A stretch of 64,000 nucleotides of DNA. Source: Silanimonas lenta DSM 16282. Lineage in GTDB: Bacteria; Pseudomonadota; Gammaproteobacteria; Xanthomonadales; Xanthomonadaceae. The notes beneath the pieces are model-generated. The model saw nothing but the letters and a program-made list of their open reading frames with translations, had not been told where the DNA came from and searched no databases. Position 1 is the first letter of the stretch; each line of letters opens with the position of its first letter. Of this stretch, positions 30,768 through 41,245 are shown one piece after another. The DNA lies in contig NZ_AUBD01000001.1 in assembly GCF_000429065.1 (NCBI RefSeq), positions 476,458-540,457 on the forward strand, in the 5' to 3' direction. The position numbers and the translations under genes were made by a program.

Positions 30768-32063
30768 ATGCGCTACCTCTCCACCCGCGGCGGCACCCCG
30801 GCCCTGCGCTTCAGCGAAGCCCTCGGCGCCGGCCTCGCGCCCGATGGCGGGCTGTACGTGCCCGAGCGCCTGCCGCGCCTCGATGCCGCCGATGTCGCCG
30901 CCCTGCCGGACGACTCGCTCGCCGCCACCCTTACCGCCCTGCTGCGCCCCCTGCTGGGGGATGACCCGCTGGCGCCGCAGCTCCCCGCGCTCTGCGCCGA
31001 GGCGGCGGCCTTCGAGATCCCGCTGGTGCCGCTCGCCGGCCGTGGCGATCACCTGATCGAGCTGTTCCACGGCCCCACCGCCGCCTTCAAGGACCTCGCC
31101 GCGCGCTTCCTCGCCGCCGCGCTCTCGGCCCTGCGGCCGCCCGAGGCTCCGGTGCAGACGGTGCTGGTGGCCACCTCCGGCGACACCGGCGCCGCGGTGG
31201 GCGCGGCCTTCCACGGCCGTGAGGGCTTCCGCGTGCTGATCCTCTACCCGGAAGGCAAGGTCTCGCCGGCCCAGGCCCATTCGCTCGGCGCCTTTGGCGG
31301 CAATGTGCGCGCCCTGCGGGTGGCCGGCACGTTCGACGACTGCCAGCGGCTCGCCAAGCAGGCCCTGGCCGATGCCGCGCTGCGCGCCGGGCGGCCCCTG
31401 CTCACCGCCAACTCGATCAGCCTCGGCCGGCTGCTGCCGCAGATGGGCTGGTACGCCATGCACGCGCTGCGCTTCCAGCGCCGCCATGGCCGGCGGCTGA
31501 ACTTCATCATCCCCAGCGGCAACCTCGGCAATGCGCTCGCGGCGCTCATGGCCCGCGCCATGGGCCTGCCCCTCGGCGAGGTGCTGCTCGCCACCAATGC
31601 CAACCCCACCCTGGCCGAATTCGCCGCCGGCGCCCCCTACCGCGGCCGCGACGCCATCCCTACCCTGGCCAATGCCATGGACGTGGGCGCGCCCAGCAAC
31701 TTCGAACGCCTGCGCTGGCTGGCGGGCGGCGACGAGGCAGCGGCGCGCGCGCTGGTGCAGGTACGGCGCATCGACGATGCGCGCATCCGCGCCACCGTGG
31801 CCAGCGCCGGGGCGCGCCATGGCATCGCCCCCTGCCCGCATACCGCCTGCGGCCTTGCCGCGCTGGAGGACCTGCGCGCCGCCGGCGACACCCGCGACTG
31901 GGCGGTGGCGGCCACGGCGCACGCCAGCAAGTTCCTCGACGTGGTGGGCCCGCTACTGGCGCACGCCCCGGCGATGCCGCCGGCCTTCGCCGCCCTGCTG
32001 GCGCGGCCCGCCCGGGCGGAGCGCATCGAGGCCGATTACGCGGCGCTCAGGGCGGCGATATAG
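30768..32063 (+). CDS. thrC: Threonine synthase
   Basis: A 431-residue PLP enzyme (E. coli ThrC 428). It begins MRYLSTRGGTPALRFSEALG with DGGLYVPE. The PLP lysine is in FHGPTAAFKDLAARF (Lys108), and VATSGDTGAAVGAAFHG and IPSGNLGNALAA are family motifs. It makes threonine from phosphohomoserine, completing the operon. The ATG at 30768 is 4 bp after the thrB stop. Its 3' end overlaps the convergent MAPEG gene by 28 bp. Confidence 0.95.
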   Translation: MRYLSTRGGTPALRFSEALGAGLAPDGGLYVPERLPRLDAADVAALPDDSLAATLTALLRPLLGDDPLAPQLPALCAEAAAFEIPLVPLAGRGDHLIELFHGPTAAFKDLAARFLAAALSALRPPEAPVQTVLVATSGDTGAAVGAAFHGREGFRVLILYPEGKVSPAQAHSLGAFGGNVRALRVAGTFDDCQRLAKQALADAALRAGRPLLTANSISLGRLLPQMGWYAMHALRFQRRHGRRLNFIIPSGNLGNALAALMARAMGLPLGEVLLATNANPTLAEFAAGAPYRGRDAIPTLANAMDVGAPSNFERLRWLAGGDEAAARALVQVRRIDDARIRATVASAGARHGIAPCPHTACGLAALEDLRAAGDTRDWAVAATAHASKFLDVVGPLLAHAPAMPPAFAALLARPARAERIEADYAALRAAI

Positions 32064-32431
32064 CCCCAGATCAGCTGCAGGCCCAGCGCCAGCAGCACGC
32101 CCCAGGTGAGCAGGATGCCCCAGAAGCGGCCGAAGCTGACCCCCGCCGAGCCGGAGAGGCCCACCGCATGCAGCACGCGGGCCAGCACCAGCCCGGCGCC
32201 GCAGACATGCACGAAGACCTCGCTGGCGCCGTTGTTCTCGGCGATCAGCAGCATCACCAGCAGCAGCGGGATGTACTCGATGGCATTCGCCTGGGCGCGG
32301 ATGGCCCGGGCCAGCCCGGCATCGCCGCCATCGCCGATGCCGACCCGCAGGCGGCGGCGCAGCAGGGCGATGCGCAGCGAGAGCACGAAGACGAGCAGCG
32401 CGCAGAGCGCGGCGTACAGGCCGGTGAGCAT
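32036..32431 (-). CDS. MAPEG-family membrane protein
   Basis: A 131-residue protein with four membrane helices. The MAPEG pattern ARAIRAQANAIEYIPLLLVM follows helix 1, then LVLARVLHAVGLSGS. The family includes glutathione-linked membrane enzymes; bacterial members such as YecN are uncharacterised. It is convergent with and overlapping thrC. Confidence 0.9.
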   Translation of the reverse strand: MLTGLYAALCALLVFVLSLRIALLRRRLRVGIGDGGDAGLARAIRAQANAIEYIPLLLVMLLIAENNGASEVFVHVCGAGLVLARVLHAVGLSGSAGVSFGRFWGILLTWGVLLALGLQLIWGYIAALSAA

Positions 32432-32466
32432 CGGTCAGCGAACCTCCAGGGCGTGGCGGCGTCGAC

Positions 32467-33861
32467 TCAGACCAGCCCGGGCTTCCACGGGCCGGTGATG
32501 GCGACGGTGAAGCCCGGAGTGTAGACGTTCACGAACAGCCAGCGGCCATCCGGCGAGAAGCAGGCGCCGGCGAACTCGCTGTTGCGGAAATCGCCACTGA
32601 AGCCGTGCAGGCCGTCGAGCACGGTGTTGTTGCGGGCGAACTCGAACAGGCCGCCATCGGGCTGCAGGCCGAACAGCGACTGCGGCTCGTCGCGGTAGCT
32701 GTCCTGGCAGAGCACGAGGCCGCCGCGCGGCGAGAGCACCACGTTGTCGGGGTAGTAGAGGGTCTCCTGCGCCGGCGATTCGTAGACCAGCAGCAGGCTC
32801 TCCTCCCTGGCGTCGTAGGCCCAGACCTGGCCGGCGCCGGCGTCACCGCCGCTCGTGGAAATGAAATAGATGGTGTCGCCCGAGGCGTAGCAGCCCTCCA
32901 GGCGCACGAAGGTGCTGCCGCCATTGGCCACGCCTTCACGCAGGTTGCCGTCCTGACCGCCCTCGGGCCCGAGGCCGCGCTCGGGGTGCTCGATGGGCAC
33001 CCACGATGCCTTGAAGCGGTCGCCCGTGCGGTGGCCACGGCGCAGATCGGAGGCGCCATGGGCCTTCAGCATCCACAGCGAACCGCCACGCTGCAGCTCG
33101 CCCTTCACCTTCGGAACGAAACGGTAGAAGCCGGCGGCCGGGTCGAGGTCTTCGGTGAGGTACACATCGCCGCTGGCTGCGTGCACCACCGCCGCCTCGT
33201 GCAGGCGCTGGCCCATGGCCACCAGCGGCTCGGCGCGCGAGGCGCCGTCGAAGGGCACTTCGAAGACGAAGCCATGCGGCCGGGTGAACTCCACGCTGCG
33301 GCGCTTGCCCTCCACCCGCCCGGCGTCGAGCACGCTCTCCTCGCAGGACAGCCAGCTATGCCAGGGCGTGACGCCGCCGGCGCAGTTACGCAGGGTGCCG
33401 GAGAGCGACATGCGCGCCTCCAGCAGCTCGCCGCTGCCGGCATCGATGACGAGGGTGCTGGTACCGCCGTTCGAGGCCGGGTCGTAGGTCATGGCCGCGG
33501 GGGCCAGGCTCGGGTGCTGGGCATCGCATTCGTGGTTGCGCACCAGGGTGAGCCGGGCGCCATCGGCATGCACCACGCCCATGCCATCGTGCTGGGTGGG
33601 CGTGGGCAGGCCATCGGCCATCGGCGTGCCGGCCCAGCCGAAGCTGCGGTAGCGGAAGCCGGGCGGCAGCTGCAGCAGCGGCAGGCCGGTGCTCTCGTCG
33701 GCCACCGGGGCCAGCGGGCCGTAGCCGGCCACCCGCCCCGCCGGCAGGCCGGCCGCGGCCAGCAGGCGGCCGAAGGGCGAGAGGCCGAGCGCCGCGGCCG
33801 CCGCGGTGGCGGAAGAGAGGGCGAGGAAGCGGCGGCGGGCAAGCACGGGATCGGGGCGCAT
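32467..33861 (-). CDS. PhoX/DUF839-family protein, Tat-exported
   Basis: A 464-residue protein beginning with a twin-arginine signal (LARRRFLALSSATAAAAALG). The body fits the PhoX-like beta-propeller (DUF839): LVRNHECDAQHPS, GGTSTLVID, PWHSWLSCEES, YLTEDLD and EGCYASGDTIYFISTSGGD. PhoX enzymes are calcium-dependent alkaline phosphatases; this member keeps the fold motifs, but activity is not certain. The ATG at 33861 was chosen because it gives the Tat signal; the frame runs on to 34161 without coding character. Confidence 0.86.
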   Translation of the reverse strand: MRPDPVLARRRFLALSSATAAAAALGLSPFGRLLAAAGLPAGRVAGYGPLAPVADESTGLPLLQLPPGFRYRSFGWAGTPMADGLPTPTQHDGMGVVHADGARLTLVRNHECDAQHPSLAPAAMTYDPASNGGTSTLVIDAGSGELLEARMSLSGTLRNCAGGVTPWHSWLSCEESVLDAGRVEGKRRSVEFTRPHGFVFEVPFDGASRAEPLVAMGQRLHEAAVVHAASGDVYLTEDLDPAAGFYRFVPKVKGELQRGGSLWMLKAHGASDLRRGHRTGDRFKASWVPIEHPERGLGPEGGQDGNLREGVANGGSTFVRLEGCYASGDTIYFISTSGGDAGAGQVWAYDAREESLLLVYESPAQETLYYPDNVVLSPRGGLVLCQDSYRDEPQSLFGLQPDGGLFEFARNNTVLDGLHGFSGDFRNSEFAGACFSPDGRWLFVNVYTPGFTVAITGPWKPGLV

Positions 33862-33949
33862 GGAACTCACTCGGGAACGGACTCGGCCCCGATTGCAGCA
33901 GAGCTCGGGGTCAGGCGGATGAAAGGCCGTCGACGCGGTATGCCCCGGT

Positions 33950-34378
33950 TCAGGGCGAGACGACGATGGAGGTGGCGACGATCTGCCACTCCCTGCCGGG
34001 CCTGGCCGCGGTGTTGCCGTCATCGGCGAAATGCGCGGCCTGCGCCTCGGAGAGCTCGACGGCCTTGAACTCACCATGCACCACGGCGGTGCCGCGGACG
34101 TCCTTGGGCAGGAAGAACCGGTGCGCGGTCTTGACCCGGATGCCGGCGCCGTTCCCGGCATCCAGCATCACCCAGCAGCCCTTGGCCTGGCAGACCTCGG
34201 TGATGCGGCCCTCGACCTTCAGGGTCTGGCCGGCATGGGCCTCGGCCTCGGCGAGCAGAGTCCCGGCGGCCAGGGACCGGCCCTCCGGCATGGGCGCGCC
34301 ATAGGTGTCGGCGGCCAGGACCGGCAGGGCAAGAGCGCAGCCGGCGGCGAGCAGCAGGGAGCGGAGCGGAAGGCGCAT
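33950..34378 (-). CDS. Exported DUF4920-domain protein
   Basis: A 142-residue protein with a signal peptide (RSLLLAAGCALALPVLAADT). The domain has GRITEVCQAKGCWVMLDAG, RVKTAHRFFLPKDVRGTAVV and HGEFKAVELSEAQAAHFADD, an OB-like fold described as DUF4920. The two Cys of VCQAKGCW are typical. Function is unknown. It lies in a run of minus-strand genes with the MBL hydrolase and ggt. Confidence 0.82.
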   Translation of the reverse strand: MRLPLRSLLLAAGCALALPVLAADTYGAPMPEGRSLAAGTLLAEAEAHAGQTLKVEGRITEVCQAKGCWVMLDAGNGAGIRVKTAHRFFLPKDVRGTAVVHGEFKAVELSEAQAAHFADDGNTAARPGREWQIVATSIVVSP

Positions 34379-34407
34379 GGTCGGGATCCTCGGGGTGGGT
34401 TCGGGGG

Positions 34408-35283
34408 TCAGGCGGCCAGGGGCTCGCCGAGGAGCGCCGGGCGCTCGTCGGTGGTGCCGAAACGGCCGTTCTCGTCGCGGCGCACGCGGGCGGCGGCGCA
34501 GCCGTGGTCGTGGGTGAAGAACAGGCGCACGTCGCGGGCCAGCATGTCCTCGAGGAAGCGCCGCTTCTCGTCGATCAGCAGTTCCGGGGCGCGGTCGTAG
34601 CCCATGGTCACCGGCAGGTGCACCCAGGGCCGGCCGGGGATCAGGTCGGCGCAGAACACGAGGCCGCCGCGCCCGCCCTCGCCCACGATCTCGGCCAGCA
34701 GCAGGCCCGGCGTATGGCCATCGCTCACATGGAAGCGCACCGCCTCGCCGAGGGCCTCACTGTGCGGGCCATCCACCACCTCCAGCCGGCCGCTGGCCTC
34801 GAGCAGGCCGGCGAGTTCCGGGATGAAGCTGGCGCGGTCGCGCGGATGCGGCTGCCTGGCCCGCGCCCAGTGCGCCGCGCCGACCAGGAAATGCGCGTTC
34901 GGGAACAGCAGGCGCGGCGGCTGCCCCTCCTGCCAGGGAGCCAGCAGACCACCGGCATGGTCGAAGTGCAGGTGCGAGAGCACCACCACGTCCACCTCCT
35001 CGTGCGAGACCCCGGCCTCGGCCAGCGAGTCGAGCAGCACGTGGCGCGGCTCCACCACGCCGAAGCGCTCGCGCAGCTTCGGCTCGAAGAAGGCCCCGAT
35101 GCCGGTCTCGAACAGCACGGTCTTGCCGGCGAGCCCGCGGGCCAGCAGGGCGCGGCAGGCCAGCGGAATGCGGTGCTGCTCGTCGGGGGCGATCCAGCGC
35201 TCCCACATCGCCCGCGGTACGTTGCCGAACATCGCCCCGCCATCGAGGCGCTGCGAATTGCCCATGATCGACCAGAGTCTCAT
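34408..35283 (-). CDS. MBL-fold metallo-hydrolase
   Basis: A 291-residue soluble protein with the zinc motif [10 protein letters not shown], further ligand in [12 protein letters not shown], and FTHDHGCA near the end. The overall pattern resembles lactonase- or thioesterase-like MBL enzymes; no specific substrate is evident. Its ATG overlaps the ggt stop (ATGA), so it is probably co-expressed with gamma-glutamyltransferase. Confidence 0.88.
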   Translation of the reverse strand: MRLWSIMGNSQRLDGGAMFGNVPRAMWERWIAPDEQHRIPLACRALLARGLAGKTVLFETGIGAFFEPKLRERFGVVEPRHVLLDSLAEAGVSHEEVDVVVLSHLHFDHAGGLLAPWQEGQPPRLLFPNAHFLVGAAHWARARQPHPRDRASFIPELAGLLEASGRLEVVDGPHSEALGEAVRFHVSDGHTPGLLLAEIVGEGGRGGLVFCADLIPGRPWVHLPVTMGYDRAPELLIDEKRRFLEDMLARDVRLFFTHDHGCAAARVRRDENGRFGTTDERPALLGEPLAA

Positions 35284-37010
35284 CGGAAGATGCTCCCTTC
35301 GCCGGTGCTGCCCTTGCCCACCTGCTTCCAGCGCGGATCGGCGCCGGCCTCCACCCTGCCGCTGTCGAGATGCCAGATCGCCACCTGCATGTTGCCCCAG
35401 GGCCGCGGCTCCTCCTTCAGCACGTGGCCACGCGCCTCGAGCGCGGCGCGGGTGGCGGCATCGAGAGCGCCCGGCTCCAGCGAGACCTGGTCGGGCAGGT
35501 ACTGGTGGTGGATGCGCGGGGCGGCGGCGATGGCCTCGGCGCCCAGGCCCTCGTCGAAGGCCAGCACGCCCTGGATCACCATGCTGATGATGCGGCTGCC
35601 GCCGGGCGTGCCGAGCACCGCCACCCGGTCCTCGCCGATCACGAAGGTGGGGGTCATGGAGGAGAGCGGGCGCTTGCCCGGGGCGATGGCGTTGGCGTCC
35701 TCGCCCACCAGGCCGAAGGCATTCGGCAGCCCGGGCTTGATCGAGAAATCGTCCATCTCGTTGTTGAGCAGGAAGCCGGTGCCCGGAATCACCATGGCGT
35801 TGCCATAAGGCAGGTTCACCGTCTGCGTCACCGCGGCGAGGTTCCCCTCGGCATCGATGATGGAGAAATGCGTGGTATCGGGCCGCTCGATGGCGCTGAT
35901 GCCCGGAAGCATCTCGCTCGGGGTGGCCTTCTCCGGATGGATGCCGGCGCGCAGCCCAGCGGCATAGGCCGGGTCGGTGAGCAGGGCCACCGGCACCTCG
36001 ACGAAATCGGGATCGCCAAGATGGATGGCGCGGTCGCGGTAGGCGCGGCGCATGGCCTCGATGCGCAGATGCAGGCGCTCGGCCTCGTCGCGCCCCGCCC
36101 AGGCAAAGCCATCGAGGATCTGCAGGGTCTGGGCCAGGGCCACCCCGCCCGAGGAGGGCGGCGGCGCGGTGACGACGGTGCGGCCGCGATGGCGGAACAC
36201 CAGCGGCTCGCGTTCGACCACCCGGTACTGGGCAAGGTCTTCCTGCGTCCAGAGGCCGCCGGCGGCGCGCACGCCCGCCACCAGGCGCTCCGCCACCTCG
36301 CCCTCGTAGAAGCCGGCGGCGCCGCGTTCGGCCAGGGCGCGGAGCACGGCGGCGTAGTCCGGGTTGCGCATCCGGGTGCCCACCTCCGGCGTCCTGCCCT
36401 CCACCAGCAGCAGCGGCGCGGCACCGGGATCGGCGGCGAGCTGCGCCTCGCGCCAGCCCATCATGGCCCGGTTCTTCTCGCCGAAGATCCAGCCCTGCTC
36501 GGCAAGACGGATCACCGGCGCCAGGCTCTCGGCCAGCGGCAGCCGGCCGTAGTTGGCCGCCACGTGCACGAGGCCGGCGGGCAGGCCAGGGATGGCGGCG
36601 GCCAGCGGGCCGTCGATGGTCTGCCGCGGCCGTGGCTCGCCGGTGGCCGGATCGAGGAACATGTCGCGGGTGGCGGCAAGCGGCGCACGCTCACGGGCAT
36701 CGACGAACACCAGCCTGCCGTCGCTGGCGCGGCGCAGCAGGAAGAAGCCACCGCCGCCGAGCCCGGAGCTCTCCGGCTCGACGAGGCCGAGCGCGGCGCT
36801 CACCGCCACCGCGGCATCGAAGGCATTGCCGCCCTTGCGCAGCACCTCCATGCCCGCGTCGGTGGCCTGCGCGTTCGCGCTGGCAATCGCCACTCCCGCG
36901 GGCTTCGCCCCGGCCGGCAGGGCCGGCATGGCAGCGGCCACGAGGCCCGCAGACAGCGCAAGGAAGAAGGCCACCAGCCAGCGCGGCAGGCGGAACTGAG
37001 GTTCAGGCAT
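35280..37010 (-). CDS. ggt: Gamma-glutamyltransferase
   Basis: A 576-residue exported enzyme (E. coli GGT 580). Signal segment [20 protein letters not shown]. Motifs: [54 protein letters not shown]. The autoprocessing nucleophile is the first Thr of [12 protein letters not shown] (about residue 379), which starts the small subunit after cleavage. SSMTPTFV and [13 protein letters not shown] complete the site. It hydrolyses glutathione and gamma-glutamyl compounds in the periplasm. It overlaps the ferredoxin gene by 8 bp. Confidence 0.95.
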   Translation of the reverse strand: MPEPQFRLPRWLVAFFLALSAGLVAAAMPALPAGAKPAGVAIASANAQATDAGMEVLRKGGNAFDAAVAVSAALGLVEPESSGLGGGGFFLLRRASDGRLVFVDARERAPLAATRDMFLDPATGEPRPRQTIDGPLAAAIPGLPAGLVHVAANYGRLPLAESLAPVIRLAEQGWIFGEKNRAMMGWREAQLAADPGAAPLLLVEGRTPEVGTRMRNPDYAAVLRALAERGAAGFYEGEVAERLVAGVRAAGGLWTQEDLAQYRVVEREPLVFRHRGRTVVTAPPPSSGGVALAQTLQILDGFAWAGRDEAERLHLRIEAMRRAYRDRAIHLGDPDFVEVPVALLTDPAYAAGLRAGIHPEKATPSEMLPGISAIERPDTTHFSIIDAEGNLAAVTQTVNLPYGNAMVIPGTGFLLNNEMDDFSIKPGLPNAFGLVGEDANAIAPGKRPLSSMTPTFVIGEDRVAVLGTPGGSRIISMVIQGVLAFDEGLGAEAIAAAPRIHHQYLPDQVSLEPGALDAATRAALEARGHVLKEEPRPWGNMQVAIWHLDSGRVEAGADPRWKQVGKGSTGEGSIFR

Positions 37011-37263
37011 TGGCCATCTCCCGCTGCAGGGCCTCGAACTTGCGCTGCAGCATCTCGGGGGATTCAGGATGCGCGGGGTCCGGCTCGATGCATTCCACCG
37101 GGCAGACCACCATGCACTGCGGCTCGTCGAAGTGGCCCACGCACTCGGTGCACTTCGGCGGCGCGATCTCGTAGATCAGCTCGCCCTGCGAGATCGCGCC
37201 GTTCGGGCAGGCCGGAGCGCAGACATCGCAGTTGATGCAGGTCTCGAGGATGCGCAGGGCCAT
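37003..37263 (-). CDS. YfhL-type 2[4Fe-4S] ferredoxin
   Basis: An 86-residue ferredoxin with two cluster motifs. The first is CINCDVCAPACP. The second is split by an insert (CTECVGHFDEPQC with CPVECI), as in YfhL-like ferredoxins. The C-terminal tail is short and helical. It lies 51 bp after the lipoprotein gene and overlaps ggt by 8 bp. Confidence 0.93.
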   Translation of the reverse strand: MALRILETCINCDVCAPACPNGAISQGELIYEIAPPKCTECVGHFDEPQCMVVCPVECIEPDPAHPESPEMLQRKFEALQREMANA

Positions 37264-37314
37264 GGCGACGTGATGAGGGACCGGGGCGGCACGGCCGCCC
37301 CGGCCGCCCGGGAC

Positions 37315-37833
37315 TTACTTCACTTCGACGAAGCGGAACTCGCCACCCACGGCCTCGACGGCGGCCTGCACGCGCTCCCTGTCCTCGGCCTTGCCGATGA
37401 ACAGCACGCGCGAGCCCTTGAGCGCGGTGGCGGTGACGAACTCGCCCTGGAAGGCCGAGACCACGAGATCGGCCATCATGGCGCTGTCCGGCGAGCTGAA
37501 GGTGAGCATGTTGCCCGGCAGCACCGAACGCGACACCGCCTGGTTCACCTCGTTGCGCATGCGCTCGAAGGGGCCGCCCGCCTCGTTGGGATCGGTGCCG
37601 GCCGGCAGGTAGTAGTTGAAGGTGCGCTCGGTGATGCCGTCCATGTTGCGACCGATGACCTGGCCGAGATAGGTCTTCCAGGCGTTATCGTCATTGCTGG
37701 TGGGAGCCACCAGCGGGGCCTCCTGCACGGCGGCCTTGGCCGGGCGCTCCTCGTCGTCGCCCACATCGGCCTGGCAGGCGGCGAGCAGGAAGGCGGCGGC
37801 AAGGGCGGCGGCCATCAGGGGAAAGCGGTTCAT
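37315..37833 (-). CDS. Putative lipoprotein of unknown function
   Basis: A 172-residue protein with a lipoprotein signal: MNRFPLMAAALAAAFLLAAC, lipobox LAAC. The mature part starts acidic and then has a mixed alpha/beta region (GQVIGRNMDGITERTFNYYL, and ALKGSRVLFIGKAEDRERVQ). No family was recognised. It sits between coaD and the ferredoxin on the same strand with short gaps (25 and 51 bp). The ATG at 37833 was chosen because it begins the signal. Confidence 0.75.
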   Translation of the reverse strand: MNRFPLMAAALAAAFLLAACQADVGDDEERPAKAAVQEAPLVAPTSNDDNAWKTYLGQVIGRNMDGITERTFNYYLPAGTDPNEAGGPFERMRNEVNQAVSRSVLPGNMLTFSSPDSAMMADLVVSAFQGEFVTATALKGSRVLFIGKAEDRERVQAAVEAVGGEFRFVEVK

Positions 37834-37858
37834 CGGGTGTCTCCTGTGAAGTAGCGGA

Positions 37859-38392
<534 letters not shown>

Positions 38393-38983
38393 TCAGGCCG
38401 TGGGCACCCGGTACAGCGCTGCTCTGGCCTCACGCGTGGCCAGTTCGCGGTGCAGGTGCCAGGCCGCGGGCACCCCGGGCGCCACCGCCACCGGCGCCTC
38501 GACATAGACGAAGGCGCCGGGCACGAGCCGGGACGAGAGGGCCGCAAGCGCCGCCGGCCAGAGCCCGGCGGCGAAGGGCGGATCGACGAAGGCGATGTCC
38601 CAGGGACCGGGCTCGGCGGCAAGGAAGGCGAGCGCCTCCGCCCCATGCACCACGAGCGCGCCGCCGGAACCGTCGCGGCCCAGCCGCGCGGCACTCTCGC
38701 GCAGCCCGGCCAGGGCCGCCGGCGCGGCCTCCACCAGATCCACCCGGGCCGCCCCGCGCGAGGCGGCCTCGAAGCCCAGCGCCCCGCTGCCGGCGAACAG
38801 ATCGAGCACCCGCGCCCCCGGCAGGGCGGGCTGCAGCCAGTTGAACAGGGTTTCGCGCACCCGGTCGGCAGTCGGGCGCAGGCCGGGCAGGGCCGGCACC
38901 GGCAGCCTCGAGCCGCGCCAGACGCCGCCGATGATGCGGACCTGGCCCGGCGCCCCGGCCATTCCGGCACGCTTCGCGTTCAT
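38393..38983 (-). CDS. rsmD: 16S rRNA (guanine966-N2)-methyltransferase RsmD
   Basis: A 196-residue methyltransferase. VRIIGGVWRGSRLPVP and LRPTADRVRETLFNWLQP are the RsmD N-terminal signature, then the SAM motif LDLFAGSGALGFEAASRGAA and catalytic FVDPPF. The ATG at 38983 was taken; a second in-frame ATG lies seven codons later. It is divergent from ftsY, the usual arrangement. Confidence 0.95.
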   Translation of the reverse strand: MNAKRAGMAGAPGQVRIIGGVWRGSRLPVPALPGLRPTADRVRETLFNWLQPALPGARVLDLFAGSGALGFEAASRGAARVDLVEAAPAALAGLRESAARLGRDGSGGALVVHGAEALAFLAAEPGPWDIAFVDPPFAAGLWPAALAALSSRLVPGAFVYVEAPVAVAPGVPAAWHLHRELATREARAALYRVPTA

Positions 38984-39050
38984 CGGGGGCTCGTGGGGGC
39001 GGGTGCTACCATGAGGCCATTCTGCGCGATCCCGCGCCGCCCCTGCGACG

Positions 39051-40202
39051 ATGTTCGACTGGTTCAAGAAAAAGAAACCCGCGGAGCCGGGACCGGTTCC
39101 GGCCAGCGGGGCCGATACCGCCGCGCCTGCCTCCGGCGACGGGCCGGCGGCCGCGCCGGCCGATGCCGCCGCCACGCCCGTCCCCGTGGCCGCAGCGCCC
39201 CTCGCTCCCGAGCCATCCGCGGCCCCGCCCTCCTCTCCCGCCTCCGATACTCCGGCCCCACTGCCGGCGCAGGAGGGCGGCTGGTGGGGCCGGCTGCGCC
39301 AGAGCCGTTTCGCCGCCGGGCTGCGCGGCCTGTTCTCGGCCAATCCGAAGCTCGACGATGCCCTGCTCGACGAGATCGAGACCGTGCTGCTCGGCGCCGA
39401 TGTCGGCGTCACCGCCACCACCCAGCTCGTGGAAGACCTGCGCACCCGCATGCGCGCCCGCGAGTTCGCCGATGCCGAGGCCCTGCGCCGCCATCTGCGC
39501 GGCGCCCTGCTCGCCCTCCTCACGCCGGTTGCAAAGCCGCTGATCGTCGATCCGGCCCGCGCGCCCTTCGTCATCCTCACCGTGGGCGTCAACGGCGTCG
39601 GCAAGACCACCACCATCGGCAAGCTCGCCCACCGCTACCTCGGGCAAGGGCTCAAGCTCGCCCTCGCCGCCGGCGACACCTTCCGCGCCGCCGCCGTCGA
39701 GCAGCTCAGGGTCTGGGGCGAGCGCAACGGCGTCAGCGTGGTGGCGCAAGGCCAGGATGCCGATCCCGCCGCCGTCATCTTCGATGCCCTGCAGTCGGCC
39801 AGGGCCCGCGGCCTCGACCTGCTGATCGCCGATACCGCCGGCCGCCTGCACACCCAGCAGGGCCTGATGGCGGAGCTCGCCAAGATCGGCCGGGTGCTGG
39901 CCAAGCTCGATGCCAGCGCCCCGCACGAGGTGCTGATGGTGATCGACGGCACCACCGGCCAGAACGCGGTGAACCAGGTACGGCAGTTCCTCGCCGCCGC
40001 GAAGGTGAGCGGTCTTGTCGTGACCAAGCTCGACGGCAGCGCCAAGGGCGGCGTGGTGTTCGCGCTGGCCCGCGAGTTCGGCCTGCCAATCCGCTTCGTC
40101 GGGCTGGGCGAGAAACTCGACGACCTGCGCGAGTTCGACCCCGAGGCCTTCGTCGACGCCCTGCTGCCGGCCCGGCTCGGCGCGGACGCGCCCGCGGCGT
40201 GA
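39051..40202 (+). CDS. ftsY: Signal recognition particle receptor FtsY
   Basis: A 383-residue GTPase. MFDWFKKKKP starts a short acidic, Ala/Pro-rich A domain, shorter than in E. coli (497 in total). The NG domain has G1 GVNGVGKTTTIGKLA, GDTFRAAAVEQLR, DTAGRLHT and TKLDGSAKGG. It docks ribosome-SRP complexes at the inner membrane. Its stop overlaps the next start (GTGA). Confidence 0.97.
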   Translation: MFDWFKKKKPAEPGPVPASGADTAAPASGDGPAAAPADAAATPVPVAAAPLAPEPSAAPPSSPASDTPAPLPAQEGGWWGRLRQSRFAAGLRGLFSANPKLDDALLDEIETVLLGADVGVTATTQLVEDLRTRMRAREFADAEALRRHLRGALLALLTPVAKPLIVDPARAPFVILTVGVNGVGKTTTIGKLAHRYLGQGLKLALAAGDTFRAAAVEQLRVWGERNGVSVVAQGQDADPAAVIFDALQSARARGLDLLIADTAGRLHTQQGLMAELAKIGRVLAKLDASAPHEVLMVIDGTTGQNAVNQVRQFLAAAKVSGLVVTKLDGSAKGGVVFALAREFGLPIRFVGLGEKLDDLREFDPEAFVDALLPARLGADAPAA

Positions 40203-41245
40203 GCACGGCCGCCACGAGGCCGGCGCGGCGCTGGCCACGACGCCTCGCGATCGCCGCGCTCCTCGTCCTCCTGCTGCTGGGCGCGGCGGCCCTGCTGCTG
40301 CCGCGCTGGCTGGATGCCGACCGCCTCACCCGCCTCGCGCTCGCCCGCGCTTCGGAAGCGAGCGGGCTTGCCTGGACCTACACGGGCCGCGCCGACCTGC
40401 GCTGGCGCCCCTTCCCGCGGGTGGTGATCCCGGGCCTCGAGGCCCGTGATGCCGAAGGCGCCCGGGTGCTCGAGGCCGCCGAGCTGGAACTCGCCCTGCC
40501 CTGGAGCACGCTGCGCGGCGAGGCGCTGCGCATCGACGGGCTGCGCCTCACGGCACCGCGCCTCGACCTCGAAGCCGCCCGCCGCTGGTGGGCAAGCCGC
40601 CCGGCCACGCAGGCCGGCCCGCTGCCCGAACTGCATGCTCTCGCCATCAGCGCGGGGGAACTGCGCTGGGCCGGTGGCCGGATCGAGGCCCTCGATCTCA
40701 CCCTCCCGCACTTCGCCCCCGGCGAGCCGCTGGCGCTCGAGACCCGGGGCCGCCTCGTGCTCGAAGGGCAGGCCCCGCTGCCCCTGGCGGTGCTCCTCGA
40801 AGGCCGCCCGCAGGCAGAACCGCTGCGCCTCGAGGCCCTGAGCCTGCGCCTGAAAGGCGAGGACGACGGCCCCATCCCGCCGCTGCAGGCCACGGGGGGA
40901 CTCTCCCTCACGCCTTGGCGGCTCGAGCTCGCAGGCGAACTCGCCCACTGGCCGGCGGCCTGGCCCGCCCTGCCCGCCCCGCTCGCCGCCAGTCGCACCC
41001 CGATCGCCTTCCACCTCAGGCAGGCGGGCCAGGAAGGCGAAGGCCCGCTGGAGGCAATGGCCTCGCTGGACCTGCGCCGCGACGCCACCGGACTGCAGGC
41101 CAGCGGCAGGCCCGCCGCCCTGCGCGACTGGCTGGGGAACGACACGCGGAACGCCCTGCCGCCGCTCCGGCTGGAAGGCCGCACGCCACGGCTCGAACTG
41201 GAGGGCGTGGTGCTCGAGGACGTGGAATGGGAGCTCGGCGAATGA
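40199..41245 (+). CDS. AsmA-like protein
   Basis: A 348-residue protein with an N-terminal membrane anchor ([19 protein letters not shown]). The AsmA-type start follows ([20 protein letters not shown], then [13 protein letters not shown]). The rest is a repetitive beta-rich pattern without catalytic motifs. AsmA-family proteins act in outer-membrane or lipid homeostasis; this one is much shorter than E. coli AsmA (617). The GTG at 40199 overlaps the ftsY stop, and its stop overlaps mutY. Confidence 0.75.
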   Translation: MSTAATRPARRWPRRLAIAALLVLLLLGAAALLLPRWLDADRLTRLALARASEASGLAWTYTGRADLRWRPFPRVVIPGLEARDAEGARVLEAAELELALPWSTLRGEALRIDGLRLTAPRLDLEAARRWWASRPATQAGPLPELHALAISAGELRWAGGRIEALDLTLPHFAPGEPLALETRGRLVLEGQAPLPLAVLLEGRPQAEPLRLEALSLRLKGEDDGPIPPLQATGGLSLTPWRLELAGELAHWPAAWPALPAPLAASRTPIAFHLRQAGQEGEGPLEAMASLDLRRDATGLQASGRPAALRDWLGNDTRNALPPLRLEGRTPRLELEGVVLEDVEWELGE